The notes: generated by a model not told the origin, from the sequence alone. A stretch of DNA of 64,000 nt from Candidatus Rifleibacteriota bacterium (GCA_012520995.1 JAAYNI010000013.1:1-64000), one strand, 5' to 3'; positions 43,535 through 53,793 are shown, counted from the first letter of the stretch. Program-made: numbers and translations.

Positions 43535-43576
43535 GCCGAAAATTTGGCAAATTTTTAAAAATGCTAAATTTTCGGC
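43535..43576 (-). terminator. Terminator of the AsmA-like gene
   Basis: The 15-base arm 43535-43549 (GCCGAAAATTTGGCA) pairs with 43562-43576 with a single G-T wobble, around a 12-base loop. It starts 16 bases after the AsmA-like stop codon. An A/T-rich tract follows on the minus strand. Confidence 0.8.
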
Positions 43577-43591
43577 GCTTAAATACAATTT

Positions 43592-46500
43592 TTAATCTTT
43601 TTTCAGAAAGTTTCTCAGCATTTTTTTGGCTGCGCCTTTCAAACTGTCTTTGGCTTTTTCTTTGACAAGATTTTCTATGTCAAAACTGACAGATGGGGAC
43701 ATAAGAGCTCCTTTAAGTCCTGCTTGGAGTTTTAAATTTCCGCCTGAAGGAGAAATCTTCTTCAGAACTTCGTTGCTGGCACAGATTTCAGGGGAAAGTT
43801 CTATTGAGAGTTCACCGTCAAGTCCTCCGTCTAACCCTAAAAAGCCCTTGTATCCTAAATTGCCTTCAGTTGTAGCAAATTTGGCATTTTCAGAATAGAT
43901 TCTGCCTTGTTTAAGCATAAGGGCTCCCTTCAGGTTTTCTATAGTGCCTGAGGCAATTTCAGGAGTATTGAGCTTAGCAGCGATTGTTTTGAAGATGTTT
44001 GGCATATGATAGGTTCCTGTAGAAATTCTCAGTTCCCCTTCTCCGTCCAGACTGGAAAGTCCTGCAGAGTTGCCTCTTATATTAAAGAATCCTTGGGTTT
44101 CTCCGGTAACCATATTTTTTCGTTCTTCTCCAAAATTGGTCCCGATAAAACGTTCAGATTTTATTTTATTTAGCGAGGTCTTGAAGTCGTAGCTTATAGG
44201 TTCGCTTGCCAAAAAGACTTTGCCGGCAACGGCTACTTGACCTTCAAATATATCAAAGGTGCCAGAAGATATTTCTAATATGCCATCTTGATATATGATG
44301 TCTGTCTTCATGTTTTGGTATGGAAACTTGATAGGCGGGAGTTTTTCAAGAGTTGCCGCATTAATAGAACCTTCCGGTACAGTCGCTTTGGCTTCAAGTC
44401 TTACTTTTGTCAAAGGTCCGAAAAGCTTGCCTTGTCCGCCTCCGCCTGTTCCAGTAACTTTCAAGCCGGTGTCAGAAAGGAAAAAGCCTGCCGCGTCAGT
44501 AAGATCCAGAGGCTCGGCTTTAAAGTCGAAGTAGGTTTTGAGTTCGCTCCAGCTTTCGATTTTACCTTTGGCTTTAAGCACGCTGGTTCCCCAGTTTGCT
44601 CTGACTTCTTCTGTTGAAAGTCCTTTGTTGTTAAAAGCGATTTTGCCGTTTATTTTATCAAATTTTCTGAAAGTCAAGGGATGGAAGAAGAATATGTCCA
44701 TCAGCTCAGCTTCTCCCGCTACAGCCAACTTGTCGAATTCTCCTTTTAATGTCATTGAGAGGTCAGCTTTGCCGCCAAGATCGACTTCAGCAGGAAAATT
44801 GGCATTCTTGCTTATAATTTGCTTGATATCACTCAAATCTGCTCCTTTGATGCCTAGTTTCATGTCAGCATTGAATTTTTTGAAGTTGCTTAAGGAGCCG
44901 TCAAGAGAGATTGCGGTCTTGGCTGTCTCGCCTTTTAGTTCTTTAAGTAAAGCCTTTTCTTTGTCCAGTTCAAGTGTTCCGCTTACATTTTTGAAATCTA
45001 GTCCGTATTCAGGCAAAAGAACTGAAACCTTGTTAATTGTGAAAGTTCCTTGAGGCAAGGGCTGGGCAACTGTTCCCGTGACTTTGGCTTGCACTTTGGC
45101 TTCACCTGCAATCTTGTGATTCTTGGGATCAAGTTTCAAAATCGGGTAAACAACAGGTAACAATTCTTCCAGAACTGCTTTTCCGGAAATTTGAGTGTTT
45201 AGGCTTATGTCTTTTGCGAGAGTGAGATCTCCTGATGCGCTGAGAGACGTTCCGGAAGTTTTTGCTTCAAGGGCAGATATTATGAGTTTGCCTTTGTTTT
45301 TTCCAATTCCGTCAAGTTTGACGCTTATAGCTGGGAATTCTGCTTGCGCATTTATTTTGGAGTGAGAAACTTTCAAACCTTTAGAGCTGATATTGCCGCT
45401 GACTTTTACGGTTTCAGCTGCTTTCGAGCCTTTGCCTGAAACTTGCAAGTCGCTGCTCAGGGAGCCTTTTATGAGGAGATCTTTTGCGTCTTTTCCAGCC
45501 AGATTTGCAAGTTTTGCCCAAGATTTGTCGAAATCAAGAGCGATTTGAAGTTTTCCTTTGAAGTCTGATGTAGAGTAAACATAAGTAAGCTCTTCTGAAT
45601 TAACTTTGGAGTTTGCAATGGCCAAATCCAAACCGGAGACTTGCGCTTCTTGATCGTCAAACTTGACAACAGCTTTGTTCAAAAGGATATCCAAAGGAAA
45701 CTCTTTAACGGAAACTTCCAGTTTGTCAGGCAGAGCTTCGCCGCTGAAAGCCAAGTCTTTGTCTTTTTCTTTTATAATAAGGGCTTTCAGAGTGATTGCG
45801 CCATTAATAAAAGAAACTGGCAGTTGCTCTTCTATAAGAGCTTTAAGGAAAATGTTCAGATCTTTTGTTTGCAAGGGTGACGATTCTACTTGCAGTTTCA
45901 TCGCCAAAGGCTCAAGAGAAGAAACGTCTGTTTTTAAGGCTAATTTCAGGTTGTTTGCGGTTTCTAAGCTTGTTTTGTCGAGTGACAGACTTTTTTGCTT
46001 TGCGTCATATGCAAAAGCTGTCTTGCCGTTTAAATAAGGCACAAGCTTTAAATAGTCTCTTTTATCTTTTTCTAAAAATTCAGATAAGAACTTTGTATCC
46101 TTGATTTGAAGAGAGACTTGTCCGTCGATTTTTTTATCTCGTTCGGCTATTTTTCCAGCAGCTTTTATGGAAGCTAATTCAGAAATTTCCCCTTCAAGAT
46201 CATATGTCAAATCCTGAGAAAATAGAGGTGTATCAAGAAGAACTTTAAGCTCGCCTTTCCAAACTTTGCCGGACTTACGGTCTTTAATGTTAAGTGCAAG
46301 CTTTTCAAGCTTTACTTTGTCAATGTCGGCTTTAAATTCGGATTTATCCGTCTTAGGCTTGCTTTCCTCTCCTTTTACTAAAAGAGCGAGTCCCTTTGCT
46401 TCTGCTATTTCACCTTCAAGCGAGCTGTTGCCTATATATAAGCTTTTAACAGCTAATTCCTTCTTAAAGAGTTTCATCCATTGCAGGTTCAAGTCTATTT

Positions 46501-46825
46501 GTGAAATTGCGGCCTGTAATTTATAGTCAATTGTTTCTGTTGCTAATTTGCAGTTTATAACAGATATAGTCGGAAATTTTACTTTTATGCCATCGAATGC
46601 CAGATCTAAGCCTGCGGCTTCTTTTACGCTAGCTTTAATCATGTCAGTGATTTTACCGGAACCTGAATTGAGTTCTTTTTGGATCTTGTAAACAGCAATG
46701 CTTGCTATAGCTGCTATTATTAAAATAATTGCCAAAAAGATTTTTAAATAAAAGCTCAGCTTTTTTGGAGCTTTTTTATTTTCAGGATTCTCAGTTTGAT
46801 CTATTTTCTCATTAGCCGTTGCCAT
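43592..46825 (-). CDS. AsmA-family (TamB/YhdP-like) envelope protein
   Basis: A 1077-residue protein. One N-terminal membrane helix (KIFLAIILIIAAIASIAVYKI, residues about 28-48) is followed by an AsmA-like start (LDLAFDGIKVKFPTISVINCKL). Nearly a thousand residues of beta-strand-rich sequence follow. The final 100 residues (GLDGGLDGELSIELSPEICAS, then a LKLQAGLKGALMSPSVSFD-like stretch) match the AsmA_2 C-terminal region. Such proteins span the periplasm and support lipid transport to the outer membrane. The ATG at 46825 has a perfect GGAGG; the frame is open for 72 more codons upstream, but that overlaps the divergent mnmA. Confidence 0.85.
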   Translation of the reverse strand: MATANEKIDQTENPENKKAPKKLSFYLKIFLAIILIIAAIASIAVYKIQKELNSGSGKITDMIKASVKEAAGLDLAFDGIKVKFPTISVINCKLATETIDYKLQAAISQIDLNLQWMKLFKKELAVKSLYIGNSSLEGEIAEAKGLALLVKGEESKPKTDKSEFKADIDKVKLEKLALNIKDRKSGKVWKGELKVLLDTPLFSQDLTYDLEGEISELASIKAAGKIAERDKKIDGQVSLQIKDTKFLSEFLEKDKRDYLKLVPYLNGKTAFAYDAKQKSLSLDKTSLETANNLKLALKTDVSSLEPLAMKLQVESSPLQTKDLNIFLKALIEEQLPVSFINGAITLKALIIKEKDKDLAFSGEALPDKLEVSVKEFPLDILLNKAVVKFDDQEAQVSGLDLAIANSKVNSEELTYVYSTSDFKGKLQIALDFDKSWAKLANLAGKDAKDLLIKGSLSSDLQVSGKGSKAAETVKVSGNISSKGLKVSHSKINAQAEFPAISVKLDGIGKNKGKLIISALEAKTSGTSLSASGDLTLAKDISLNTQISGKAVLEELLPVVYPILKLDPKNHKIAGEAKVQAKVTGTVAQPLPQGTFTINKVSVLLPEYGLDFKNVSGTLELDKEKALLKELKGETAKTAISLDGSLSNFKKFNADMKLGIKGADLSDIKQIISKNANFPAEVDLGGKADLSMTLKGEFDKLAVAGEAELMDIFFFHPLTFRKFDKINGKIAFNNKGLSTEEVRANWGTSVLKAKGKIESWSELKTYFDFKAEPLDLTDAAGFFLSDTGLKVTGTGGGGQGKLFGPLTKVRLEAKATVPEGSINAATLEKLPPIKFPYQNMKTDIIYQDGILEISSGTFDIFEGQVAVAGKVFLASEPISYDFKTSLNKIKSERFIGTNFGEERKNMVTGETQGFFNIRGNSAGLSSLDGEGELRISTGTYHMPNIFKTIAAKLNTPEIASGTIENLKGALMLKQGRIYSENAKFATTEGNLGYKGFLGLDGGLDGELSIELSPEICASNEVLKKISPSGGNLKLQAGLKGALMSPSVSFDIENLVKEKAKDSLKGAAKKMLRNFLKKD

Positions 46826-46918
46826 AGCTAACCTCCGTGTCTCTAGAGATAGTCGCACCTTAGCACAAATAAAGAAGATTGTACAGACATCTTGAAAAGC
46901 ATGTGATAAAATACGCAA

Positions 46919-48016
46919 ATGGATAAAAATATGAAAACTTCGCCAGTTGCGGTTGTTGCTATGAGCGGCGGTGTGGACTCTACTGTGGCTGCGGCAATGT
47001 ATGTAAAAAAAGGCTACAGAGTAATAGGTCTGACACTTCAAATGACAGACTTTTCAGCTGAGGATATAAGCGCAAAATCTTGTTGTTCAGCTTCTGATAG
47101 CGAGAAGTTTTCTAAGATAGCTTCAATTCTGGGAATTGAGCATCATTTTTTAAGCTTGGGCAACGACTTTGAAAAATATGTTCTCAAGCCTTCCGAAGAA
47201 GCATACAGCAGCGGAAAAACGCCCAATCCTTGCATACTTTGCAATAAGCATATAAAGTTCGGCAAAGCTGTCCAAAACTTTATGAGAGAGCATGGAGCCT
47301 CAGTGTACGTTACTGGTCATTATGCTGTTATAGACAAAAGCTTGGAAGGCTGTCCGCGGCTTTTGAGGGGAAGCAACTTGCAAAAAGATCAGACTTATTT
47401 TTTGTCTGCTTTGAGCAGAGAGCAGCTTCTTTTTACAGAGATGCCTCTTGGAAATATCGAAAAATCTGAAGTTAGAGCCGCGGCTGATTGCTTGGGTTTG
47501 CCAAACGCAAAACAGAAGGATTCGCAGGATGCTTGCTTTACCTATTCCGGAGAAACTTTTCCTCTAACTTTGGCAAGATATTTTGAAAAACCTCTGAAGC
47601 CAGGATTTATTACAGCTAAAGACGGCAAAGTTTTAGGCCGTCATCCAGGTATACAAAAATATACCTTGGGACAACGTAAAGGCTTAGGTGTAGCATTAGG
47701 CAAGCCTGGCTATGTTCTAGAAATAGATGCAGAAAATGACAAAGTGGTGATAACCGATAATCCGGAAGATCTTAATTGCTCTGAATTTTACGCTGCAGAA
47801 ATGAATTGGTTGAATTTTGCTGAAAGCGGAGAAAAAGCATGCTTTGTTCAAACTCGCTACAGGCAAAAACCGCAAAGGGCCATAGTTTCTAGGCTTTCAG
47901 ACGGCAGAGCTAAGGTTATGCTGGAAAAACCCTTGGCAGCCGTTACTCCGGGGCAGAGATTGGCGGTTTATTCTGAAAATGAGCTTTTAGCTGCTGGAGA
48001 GATTATTCTTCTTTGA
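46919..48016 (+). CDS. mnmA: tRNA-specific 2-thiouridylase MnmA
   Basis: This 365-residue enzyme thiolates uridine 34 of tRNA Lys, Glu and Gln. The ATP-pyrophosphatase loop is AMSGGVDSTVAAA. The two catalytic cysteines are in NPCILCNKHIKF (about residue 100) and DSQDACF (about residue 195). The latter is usually SQDICF. The C-terminal domain is normal. The ATG at 46919 has no clear ribosome site and lies about seven bases after a TAAAAT box, so a leaderless mRNA is possible. An ATG four codons later is the alternative. It converges on the Hsp70 gene with a 14-bp overlap. Confidence 0.93.
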   Translation: MDKNMKTSPVAVVAMSGGVDSTVAAAMYVKKGYRVIGLTLQMTDFSAEDISAKSCCSASDSEKFSKIASILGIEHHFLSLGNDFEKYVLKPSEEAYSSGKTPNPCILCNKHIKFGKAVQNFMREHGASVYVTGHYAVIDKSLEGCPRLLRGSNLQKDQTYFLSALSREQLLFTEMPLGNIEKSEVRAAADCLGLPNAKQKDSQDACFTYSGETFPLTLARYFEKPLKPGFITAKDGKVLGRHPGIQKYTLGQRKGLGVALGKPGYVLEIDAENDKVVITDNPEDLNCSEFYAAEMNWLNFAESGEKACFVQTRYRQKPQRAIVSRLSDGRAKVMLEKPLAAVTPGQRLAVYSENELLAAGEIILL

Positions 48017-50711
48017 TCCAAGTAAACCCGGTCGGCAAGACTTCTCCGGTGAATTCCGCAAGCTCTGCTCCGCCTCTTTGTCCAGCTTTTTGTAAAGGCT
48101 TTATGAAAGAGTTTTTCAGATTCTTTTTGCGAAAAACTTCTATGATGAGCTTTCTTTGAGTTTCTTCAAGCTGAACCAGCCTGTCGCCAGTTTTTCTGCC
48201 AAGTTCGCGTAATGCTGTATCCAGCCAGGAACTGCCGGGAATAGCTTTTTTTAAGAGCGCATTGGTCCATTCGGAGGCCTTGTTTTGAGAAACTGCGACA
48301 GACATTGAGGCATACGCCAGTTCTCTGGCTCCTATACGTGAAAGGGCGGCCAGTGCGGTCTTGTCTGTGGCATAGCTCATCGGGTTCGCCACTATCATAT
48401 CTCCAAGACGTTCTTTTTCTGCAGGGGCAAGACGTTCAAGGTTGCCAAGCAGTCTCCAGAGACGATTTTTCTCGTGTTGGCTGATTTCACGGCCTTTTTT
48501 GCCTCTCTTCTGAGGAAAAAGCATAGGTTCTATGAAGTCTTTTATTTCAGACTGCTTTTCAAAAGATAATCCTGGAGCTATTCTTTTGAGCATTTCCCAG
48601 AGTTCTGACCAAAATTCAGGATTTTTAGAGTCGTATTCTTTTAAAGCCAGTTTCAGGACAAAATCCATTCTTTCTTGGTCGTTTGCTGACCCATAACCTG
48701 GTCTCAATGTGAAGCCCGCTATTCTGAAAAAGTTTGTCATGGCGTTTTCAGAGGTTTCAAAGCATGAGAAGTTTTCTTTCAGAAGATCAAAGATGCTTCT
48801 TAGAGTAGTTATATCCCAGTCGTTACGCTTAAGTTCGGTTATGGTTTCAAGCTCTTTGAATATAGCATTGAATTCCAGTTTTCCTTTAGCTGCATCCTTG
48901 GGAAGTTTGGCGATATCGGTAAGTTGCTTTTTGTTTAAGGGTACAGCTTTTTCAGTGTCAGGAGCATGAACTTCTTGCTCTTTGTCAGTCAGATCGAAGT
49001 GGAGCTCTTTCTTAAAGGGCCCGTTAATTTCCGAGCAGAAAATCTGGAAGTATCCCGTTTCGGATAGTTTGACTGATAGCGTTACTTCTTTGTCGGCGTT
49101 TGCGGTTGAAGCTTTTAATTTGAGAGGCGGCAAGGGTAAATATCGTTTTGAGTTAAACCTTATGACTCGGCCTCTTTTTTCCGTTTTGGGCGGATTAGGC
49201 GTGTAATAAAGGTAAACAGCCGAATCTTGGGAGAGGTTGATTCCCAAAACTCCGTTTTCCAAAGAATATTCCTTCTCTGTCTCTGTTCCTCTTGGCATAA
49301 GGCACATCAGCTTTTCGGGAAGATACAGCTTGCTGGTTGCGGATTTTGCTGTGCCTATTCCCAAGTAGATTGATACCGGCGTGGCGCTCAGAATTTTCTG
49401 CCCAAGGCCCAGAGATGCTGCCGCATAATAAGCCGCGCCTGCCGATACAGCCAATACTGGATGCGGATTGGCAAGAATTTTTGGAGCTTTTCCGTCATTC
49501 CAGAGTGCAAGAATTTCGAGAATACGTTCTTTCAGACATTCTGCTTTCATGGTGCCGCCATTGAATAGAACGGCATCCGGCATTGTGTTGTTGTTATTCA
49601 GAAATTCCGCCAAGTGTCGGCTTATGGCTACATCCTTTGTGTAAGGAAGACCTGCTTCGGAAATGCCGAAAGAAGATGACTTTTGCGGCTTTTCGGTGAT
49701 ATCGGCAAGGGGAAGAAAGCCTTCAAGAAGGGTTTCTTTTATTTCTTCTGTTTTTAGCTCGACTCTGACGGTTCCTGAGAGAACCTTGGAACCGGAACCT
49801 GCTATTGAGAAAACGGCTTCTTTTGGAGGATTTTCGGAAAGAATCTTTTCTTTTTCAGCCTTTGCTGTTGAAAGCAGGCTAAGCCATTGTTTTGCTTTAA
49901 GCTTTTTGCCTTTGTGTCTGAAGGCTTGTTCGGCAAGCATCAGAATGGTTAGATCTATATTGTCGCCGCCAATCAGCAGGTGAGGACCTACCGCTATTCT
50001 TTCAAAATTTGGCATTTTTGTGGCTGTGTCAAATGTCACTTTTATAAGGCTGAAGTCAGTTGTTCCGCCGCCAATATCGACTACAAGAACATTTTCAATT
50101 CCTTTAAGCTCCTCAGCTATCAGTCCCGGGTTCCTTTGTATGTAGTCATAGAAAGCAGCTTGAGGTTCTTCCAGAAGAGAACAGTTTGTCAGACCTGCTT
50201 CTTTGGCAGCTTGCAAAGTCATATTCGCAGCAGCGGGGTCGAATGAAGCCGGAACAGTGACTATGACTTTTTGATTCTCCAAAAGTGATGATTTGTCGTC
50301 AGCGGCAAAGGTTTCATTCCAGAGATCGCGCAAATATTTTAGTATTTTGGCAGCAGCTTCCTGAGGAGAAAGTTTAAAAGTGGATGGAGACTGCCAAGGC
50401 AGAATTTTTTGTGTTCTGTCGATTGTCGGATGACAGAGCCATGATTTGGAGCTGTGAATAAAATAGTCGGAATTAGCGGAGCCAAGTTCTAACGCATATT
50501 CGCCGAATAGAAGCTCGAAGTTGTTATCTTCATTTTCATTTATATAGAGAGCTGACGGTAAAACAGGAAGTGACTCTTCCATGTTGTGAGCGACAGGCTG
50601 TTTAATTTGAAGCCTGCGAATTTTCAGGTTTTTGTCCTCCAGGTCAACATAGGCTAACGAAGAGGTGGTAGTGCCGAGATCTATTCCGATTAAATATCTA
50701 TATTGGCTCAT
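48003..50711 (-). CDS. Hsp70-family protein with C-terminal extension
   Basis: A 902-residue Hsp70-like ATPase. The nucleotide-binding part is intact (IGIDLGTTTSSLAYVDL, VIVTVPASFDPAAANM, VLVVDIGGGTTDFSLI). After about residue 500 it lacks a normal substrate domain and continues as a long region (LFPQKRGKKGREISQHEKNRLWRLLGNLERLAP), matching the DUF3731-type extended members. It is the third gene of the DUF2760-Hsp70-Hsp70 operon, a conserved set with no firmly established client. A repeat element with a hairpin lies in the spacer before it. Confidence 0.88.
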   Translation of the reverse strand: MSQYRYLIGIDLGTTTSSLAYVDLEDKNLKIRRLQIKQPVAHNMEESLPVLPSALYINENEDNNFELLFGEYALELGSANSDYFIHSSKSWLCHPTIDRTQKILPWQSPSTFKLSPQEAAAKILKYLRDLWNETFAADDKSSLLENQKVIVTVPASFDPAAANMTLQAAKEAGLTNCSLLEEPQAAFYDYIQRNPGLIAEELKGIENVLVVDIGGGTTDFSLIKVTFDTATKMPNFERIAVGPHLLIGGDNIDLTILMLAEQAFRHKGKKLKAKQWLSLLSTAKAEKEKILSENPPKEAVFSIAGSGSKVLSGTVRVELKTEEIKETLLEGFLPLADITEKPQKSSSFGISEAGLPYTKDVAISRHLAEFLNNNNTMPDAVLFNGGTMKAECLKERILEILALWNDGKAPKILANPHPVLAVSAGAAYYAAASLGLGQKILSATPVSIYLGIGTAKSATSKLYLPEKLMCLMPRGTETEKEYSLENGVLGINLSQDSAVYLYYTPNPPKTEKRGRVIRFNSKRYLPLPPLKLKASTANADKEVTLSVKLSETGYFQIFCSEINGPFKKELHFDLTDKEQEVHAPDTEKAVPLNKKQLTDIAKLPKDAAKGKLEFNAIFKELETITELKRNDWDITTLRSIFDLLKENFSCFETSENAMTNFFRIAGFTLRPGYGSANDQERMDFVLKLALKEYDSKNPEFWSELWEMLKRIAPGLSFEKQSEIKDFIEPMLFPQKRGKKGREISQHEKNRLWRLLGNLERLAPAEKERLGDMIVANPMSYATDKTALAALSRIGARELAYASMSVAVSQNKASEWTNALLKKAIPGSSWLDTALRELGRKTGDRLVQLEETQRKLIIEVFRKKNLKNSFIKPLQKAGQRGGAELAEFTGEVLPTGFTWIKEE

Positions 50712-50734
50712 TTGTTTTTATGCTCCATAACAAC

Positions 50735-50850
50735 TAAAACAGCGGAAGCGGTCAGTGAAGAGTGAAATTGTTTAGATTCAATTGCTGAAACTTATAGTCG
50801 CTCTAAGTAACAGCATTCGCCACTGTTCATTTGCTGATTTGTCAGCAAAT
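50735..50850 (-). repeat. Hairpin/G-run element, core copy E7
   Basis: On the minus strand this reads AAGTTTCAGCAATTGAATCT then AAACAATTTCACTCTTCACTG, the conserved core of E1-E3. The right end (plus strand) carries a perfect 9-bp hairpin ATTTGCTGA-TTTG-TCAGCAAAT (50829-50850) a few bases from the stop codon of the Hsp70 gene at 50854. The G-run borders are degenerate. Confidence 0.6.
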
Positions 50851-50853
50851 TAA

Positions 50854-52647
50854 CTAGGCTGCTTCTCTAACGGAGAATTCAAGCTTCCATTTATGTTGAT
50901 CGTCAGGTGTTGTGCAGTAGACTTCCAAGGTGCCTATTTCGGTAATAAGTATCTGGAGTTTAACGTCAATCACGTCGCCTGGCTCCATGCCTTCATATGC
51001 GGGAAGTTCAACGATCATGGAGCTGGTTGTTTCAAAGGTTTCATCTATGTCTTCAATGAGATCGCCGAAGTTATCTTCTCTTCTCTGGTTTGATTTGAAA
51101 AACTTGAATTCGGCTTGCTTGCCTACTACCAAGCCGAAACGCTTGTTTGGAACTTCCAGTTCTGTACCTTCTTCTGTTCCCTGTTTTGCGACACAGAAAG
51201 CCTTAAGTGAAGGTCGGTGTCCAGGAACAGCGGGAAGAGCGGATTCAATGCCCAGATAGTAAGACTGTGAAACTCCGCCTCTGATTCTCAAACCTTCTCC
51301 TTCTTTTACGGCTCCGAAGTAAGTTGCCCCTGCGCTTACAGCATAGGAAAGATCATCGCCTTCAAGGAGACGCGCTTCTTCTTTTCCTGCTTCTTTCAGC
51401 CATCCGTTGAGAATTTCCATTAGCCTGTTTTTGAATATGTCAGATGAAAATACTCCGCCGTTGAGCAAGACTGCATTCGGGTAACCGTATTTTTTCGAGC
51501 CGCTGTTCTGGCTGTGCAAGAACTTTGCTAAATGACGTGTTATTGCGGGATCAGAAGCATACATGAGATTGAGTTCTCTCATGCCTATTTCCATCTCATC
51601 GTTTGGTTCATCATCGTAGCCGCATTCAGGGAAAAAGCCTTCCAGAAGAAGTTCGGATATTTCTTCGCGGGATATGTCAGTTTTCAAGGCTGATCTTATT
51701 ACACTGCTTCCTCTGCCTGAGACAACCACAGAAGCAGTTTTTTTACTTTCATCCGAAAGAAGTTGCTCTTTGGCTTTTCTTGCTTGATGTCCCAATTGTA
51801 TGGTTTGCCACTGAGAAACCTTTTTGTTTTTGGCTTCCAGTTTTCCTTTGGCCAAATATGCCAGCGTAAGATCCATGTTGTCGCCGCCTAGCAGTATATG
51901 GTTGCCGACTGCGACTCTCTCCAAAGTCAGTTCGCCGTTTTTTTCGCCTATCTCTATAAGGCTGAAGTCAGTAGTGCCGCCGCCAACGTCTACGACTAAT
52001 ACTATGTCGCCTTTTTTGGTCTGTTTGCGCCAAGGGCTTCCGGATTGGGCGATCCAAGAATAGAAAGCGGCTTGAGGCTCTTCAAGCAATGTTATTGATT
52101 TGAGTCCTGACATTTCGGCCGCTTCAGTTATCATGTTTCTGGCTGCTGCGTCGAAAGAGGCAGGAATTGTCACTGTAACAAGTTGGTCTTCCAGAGGGTT
52201 TTTTGGAAACTCCTGAAGCCAAGCATTTTTGAGATGTGTCAGGAACATTGCCATTGCTTCTAGGGGAGAGATTTTTTTCAGTTCTTCAGAAGCTCCCCAA
52301 GGCAAAATTTTGGCTTTTCGGTCAACTTTTGTGTTGCAAAGCCAAGATTTCGCGGAAGATATAATGCGTTCAGGAACATCTGAGTAACGTTCTCTGGCAT
52401 ATTCGCCTATTATAAAATCGCTGTTGTCTTCCCAAGGGAGAACAGAAGGTTCTTTGACTCTTTCCAATATGAAAGAAGGCAGATTTTTCAACTTTTCGGT
52501 TGTACCCTTATCGAGCTCTTGCAATACTGGAAAAGTCTCCAAACCGAATTTTTCGTCTTCTTTTTGTTGTTTGCCGATCTTTGCGTAGCTCAGAACAGTA
52601 TTTGTTGTGCCTAAGTCTATTCCTACAAAATAAGCTGGTTTTGCCAT
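50854..52647 (-). CDS. Hsp70-family protein, short form
   Basis: A 597-residue Hsp70-like protein. Its ATPase part is intact (VGIDLGTTNTVLSYAKI, VTVTIPASFDAAARNM, DIVLVVDVGGGTTDFSLI). A short beta-rich C-terminal domain (residues about 460-597) takes the place of the DnaK substrate and lid regions. It has no DnaJ or GrpE neighbour, unlike DnaK. It lies between DUF2760 and the long Hsp70; the pair is known to occur together and may form a heteromer. Start spacing of 13 bases to the DUF2760 stop supports co-transcription. Confidence 0.9.
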   Translation of the reverse strand: MAKPAYFVGIDLGTTNTVLSYAKIGKQQKEDEKFGLETFPVLQELDKGTTEKLKNLPSFILERVKEPSVLPWEDNSDFIIGEYARERYSDVPERIISSAKSWLCNTKVDRKAKILPWGASEELKKISPLEAMAMFLTHLKNAWLQEFPKNPLEDQLVTVTIPASFDAAARNMITEAAEMSGLKSITLLEEPQAAFYSWIAQSGSPWRKQTKKGDIVLVVDVGGGTTDFSLIEIGEKNGELTLERVAVGNHILLGGDNMDLTLAYLAKGKLEAKNKKVSQWQTIQLGHQARKAKEQLLSDESKKTASVVVSGRGSSVIRSALKTDISREEISELLLEGFFPECGYDDEPNDEMEIGMRELNLMYASDPAITRHLAKFLHSQNSGSKKYGYPNAVLLNGGVFSSDIFKNRLMEILNGWLKEAGKEEARLLEGDDLSYAVSAGATYFGAVKEGEGLRIRGGVSQSYYLGIESALPAVPGHRPSLKAFCVAKQGTEEGTELEVPNKRFGLVVGKQAEFKFFKSNQRREDNFGDLIEDIDETFETTSSMIVELPAYEGMEPGDVIDVKLQILITEIGTLEVYCTTPDDQHKWKLEFSVREAA

Positions 52648-52660
52648 GTCTCTTTCCTTT

Positions 52661-53761
52661 TTATTCGATTTCTATTTCTGCTTGGGCTACAACGTTGCTC
52701 TTCCAGCCGTCTGCCATTTCAGGGAGTTTGCATTTAACAAGACGCCAGCCTTTGTGTATGAGTTCGCCGGTATAAGGACCTTCTGCAGGAACTTTGCCTG
52801 AAAGTTTGAAGAGCTCGGGATCCGCTTTTTCTATAGTGACAGTGGTGCCTTCTTCTTCATCCAGAAGCGGTTCAAGTATAAGCCTGTCTTCAAATAGTTT
52901 TCGGCTGTCTTCTTGTATAGTTCTGACAGCTCCTCCAAGTGTTTCATCGTCCAAGTCGCTTACGTCTTCTTTGAGCAGGTCGATAAGTCTGCCTTCTTTT
53001 TGCAAAAGATAGAGGATCTGATAGGCGGCGGGCGGGACTGCTTCTGTTCCGCCTTTTTGATTTGCGTTCATGCTGGCGATTTCGCCTTTGGCTTCTTCCA
53101 GCTGTTTCAGCAGATCTTTGAGTTTTTCTTCTTTTTCTGCGGTTTCTTCTTCAGATTTTTTGAGCTTGCTTTTTAAGGAATCTGTTTCTTTTTTTGCGGC
53201 TTTGGCTGCTTTTTCTGCCTCGGCAGTCTTTTGTTCAGCTGTTTCTGCTTGAGCTTCAAGGTTCTGAACTTTGTCTTTCAGTTCGGATGTTTCAGACTGG
53301 AGACGCTCGCTTGCTGATTTGCTTTCTTCGAGTTCGCTGTCTTTTTCTTCCAGTTGAGCTTTTGTTTGCGATAATAGGTCTTCGGCTTCCGAGAGTTTCT
53401 GCTCTTTTTCTGCGGTCAGTTCCTTTTCTTTAAGTAAAAGCTGAGCTGTTTCTGCTTCTTTGTTTTTCAGTGTCTCAAGTTCGCTTTGGCTGTCTTTGTT
53501 TTTTTCCGCAAGTTTTGCATGCTCATCGCTGTCAGTAATAACCCAGAAGGCCAGATACAAAGTCATAAGATCGATTATGAAAAACAAAGCTGTGGAAAGT
53601 CGGTATGTTGAGTATCCGAGTATGTCTTTCAAGCTGGAAAATATATCTGCAAATATGTTTGCGTAAGGCTGAGTTTCAGTAAATACGAGTGCGATAAAAG
53701 CTATATGCAGAATCAGGCTCGATAAAAAAATTGTATAAGCAACTATGCGTTTGATTCCCAT
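52661..53761 (-). CDS. DUF2760-containing membrane coiled-coil protein
   Basis: A 366-residue protein. Two N-terminal membrane helices (about residues 5-30 and 52-75) are followed by a coiled coil of some 130 residues (KELTAEKEQKLSEAEDLLSQTKAQLEEKDSEL onwards). The C-terminal DUF2760 region begins VPPAAYQILYLLQKEGRLIDLLKEDVSDL and ends KSNVVAQAEIEIE. It probably tethers the two Hsp70-like proteins to the membrane; the family context supports this but no function is proven. A GGAG site lies ten bases before the ATG. Confidence 0.87.
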   Translation of the reverse strand: MGIKRIVAYTIFLSSLILHIAFIALVFTETQPYANIFADIFSSLKDILGYSTYRLSTALFFIIDLMTLYLAFWVITDSDEHAKLAEKNKDSQSELETLKNKEAETAQLLLKEKELTAEKEQKLSEAEDLLSQTKAQLEEKDSELEESKSASERLQSETSELKDKVQNLEAQAETAEQKTAEAEKAAKAAKKETDSLKSKLKKSEEETAEKEEKLKDLLKQLEEAKGEIASMNANQKGGTEAVPPAAYQILYLLQKEGRLIDLLKEDVSDLDDETLGGAVRTIQEDSRKLFEDRLILEPLLDEEEGTTVTIEKADPELFKLSGKVPAEGPYTGELIHKGWRLVKCKLPEMADGWKSNVVAQAEIEIE

Positions 53762-53793
53762 TAGATCTCTGCTCCAAGTCTTGAGTTTGTCAC

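Noticed and set aside
46825-47041. Longer N-terminus of the AsmA-like protein
   Set aside because: The additional 72 codons lack a ribosome site and overlap mnmA, whereas the ATG at 46825 has a perfect GGAGG and leads straight into the membrane anchor.
48003-53761. Two adjacent Hsp70 genes as a novel chaperone system
   Set aside because: The DUF2760-Hsp70-Hsp70 (extended) set is known from many bacteria, so it is unusual in function but not new.
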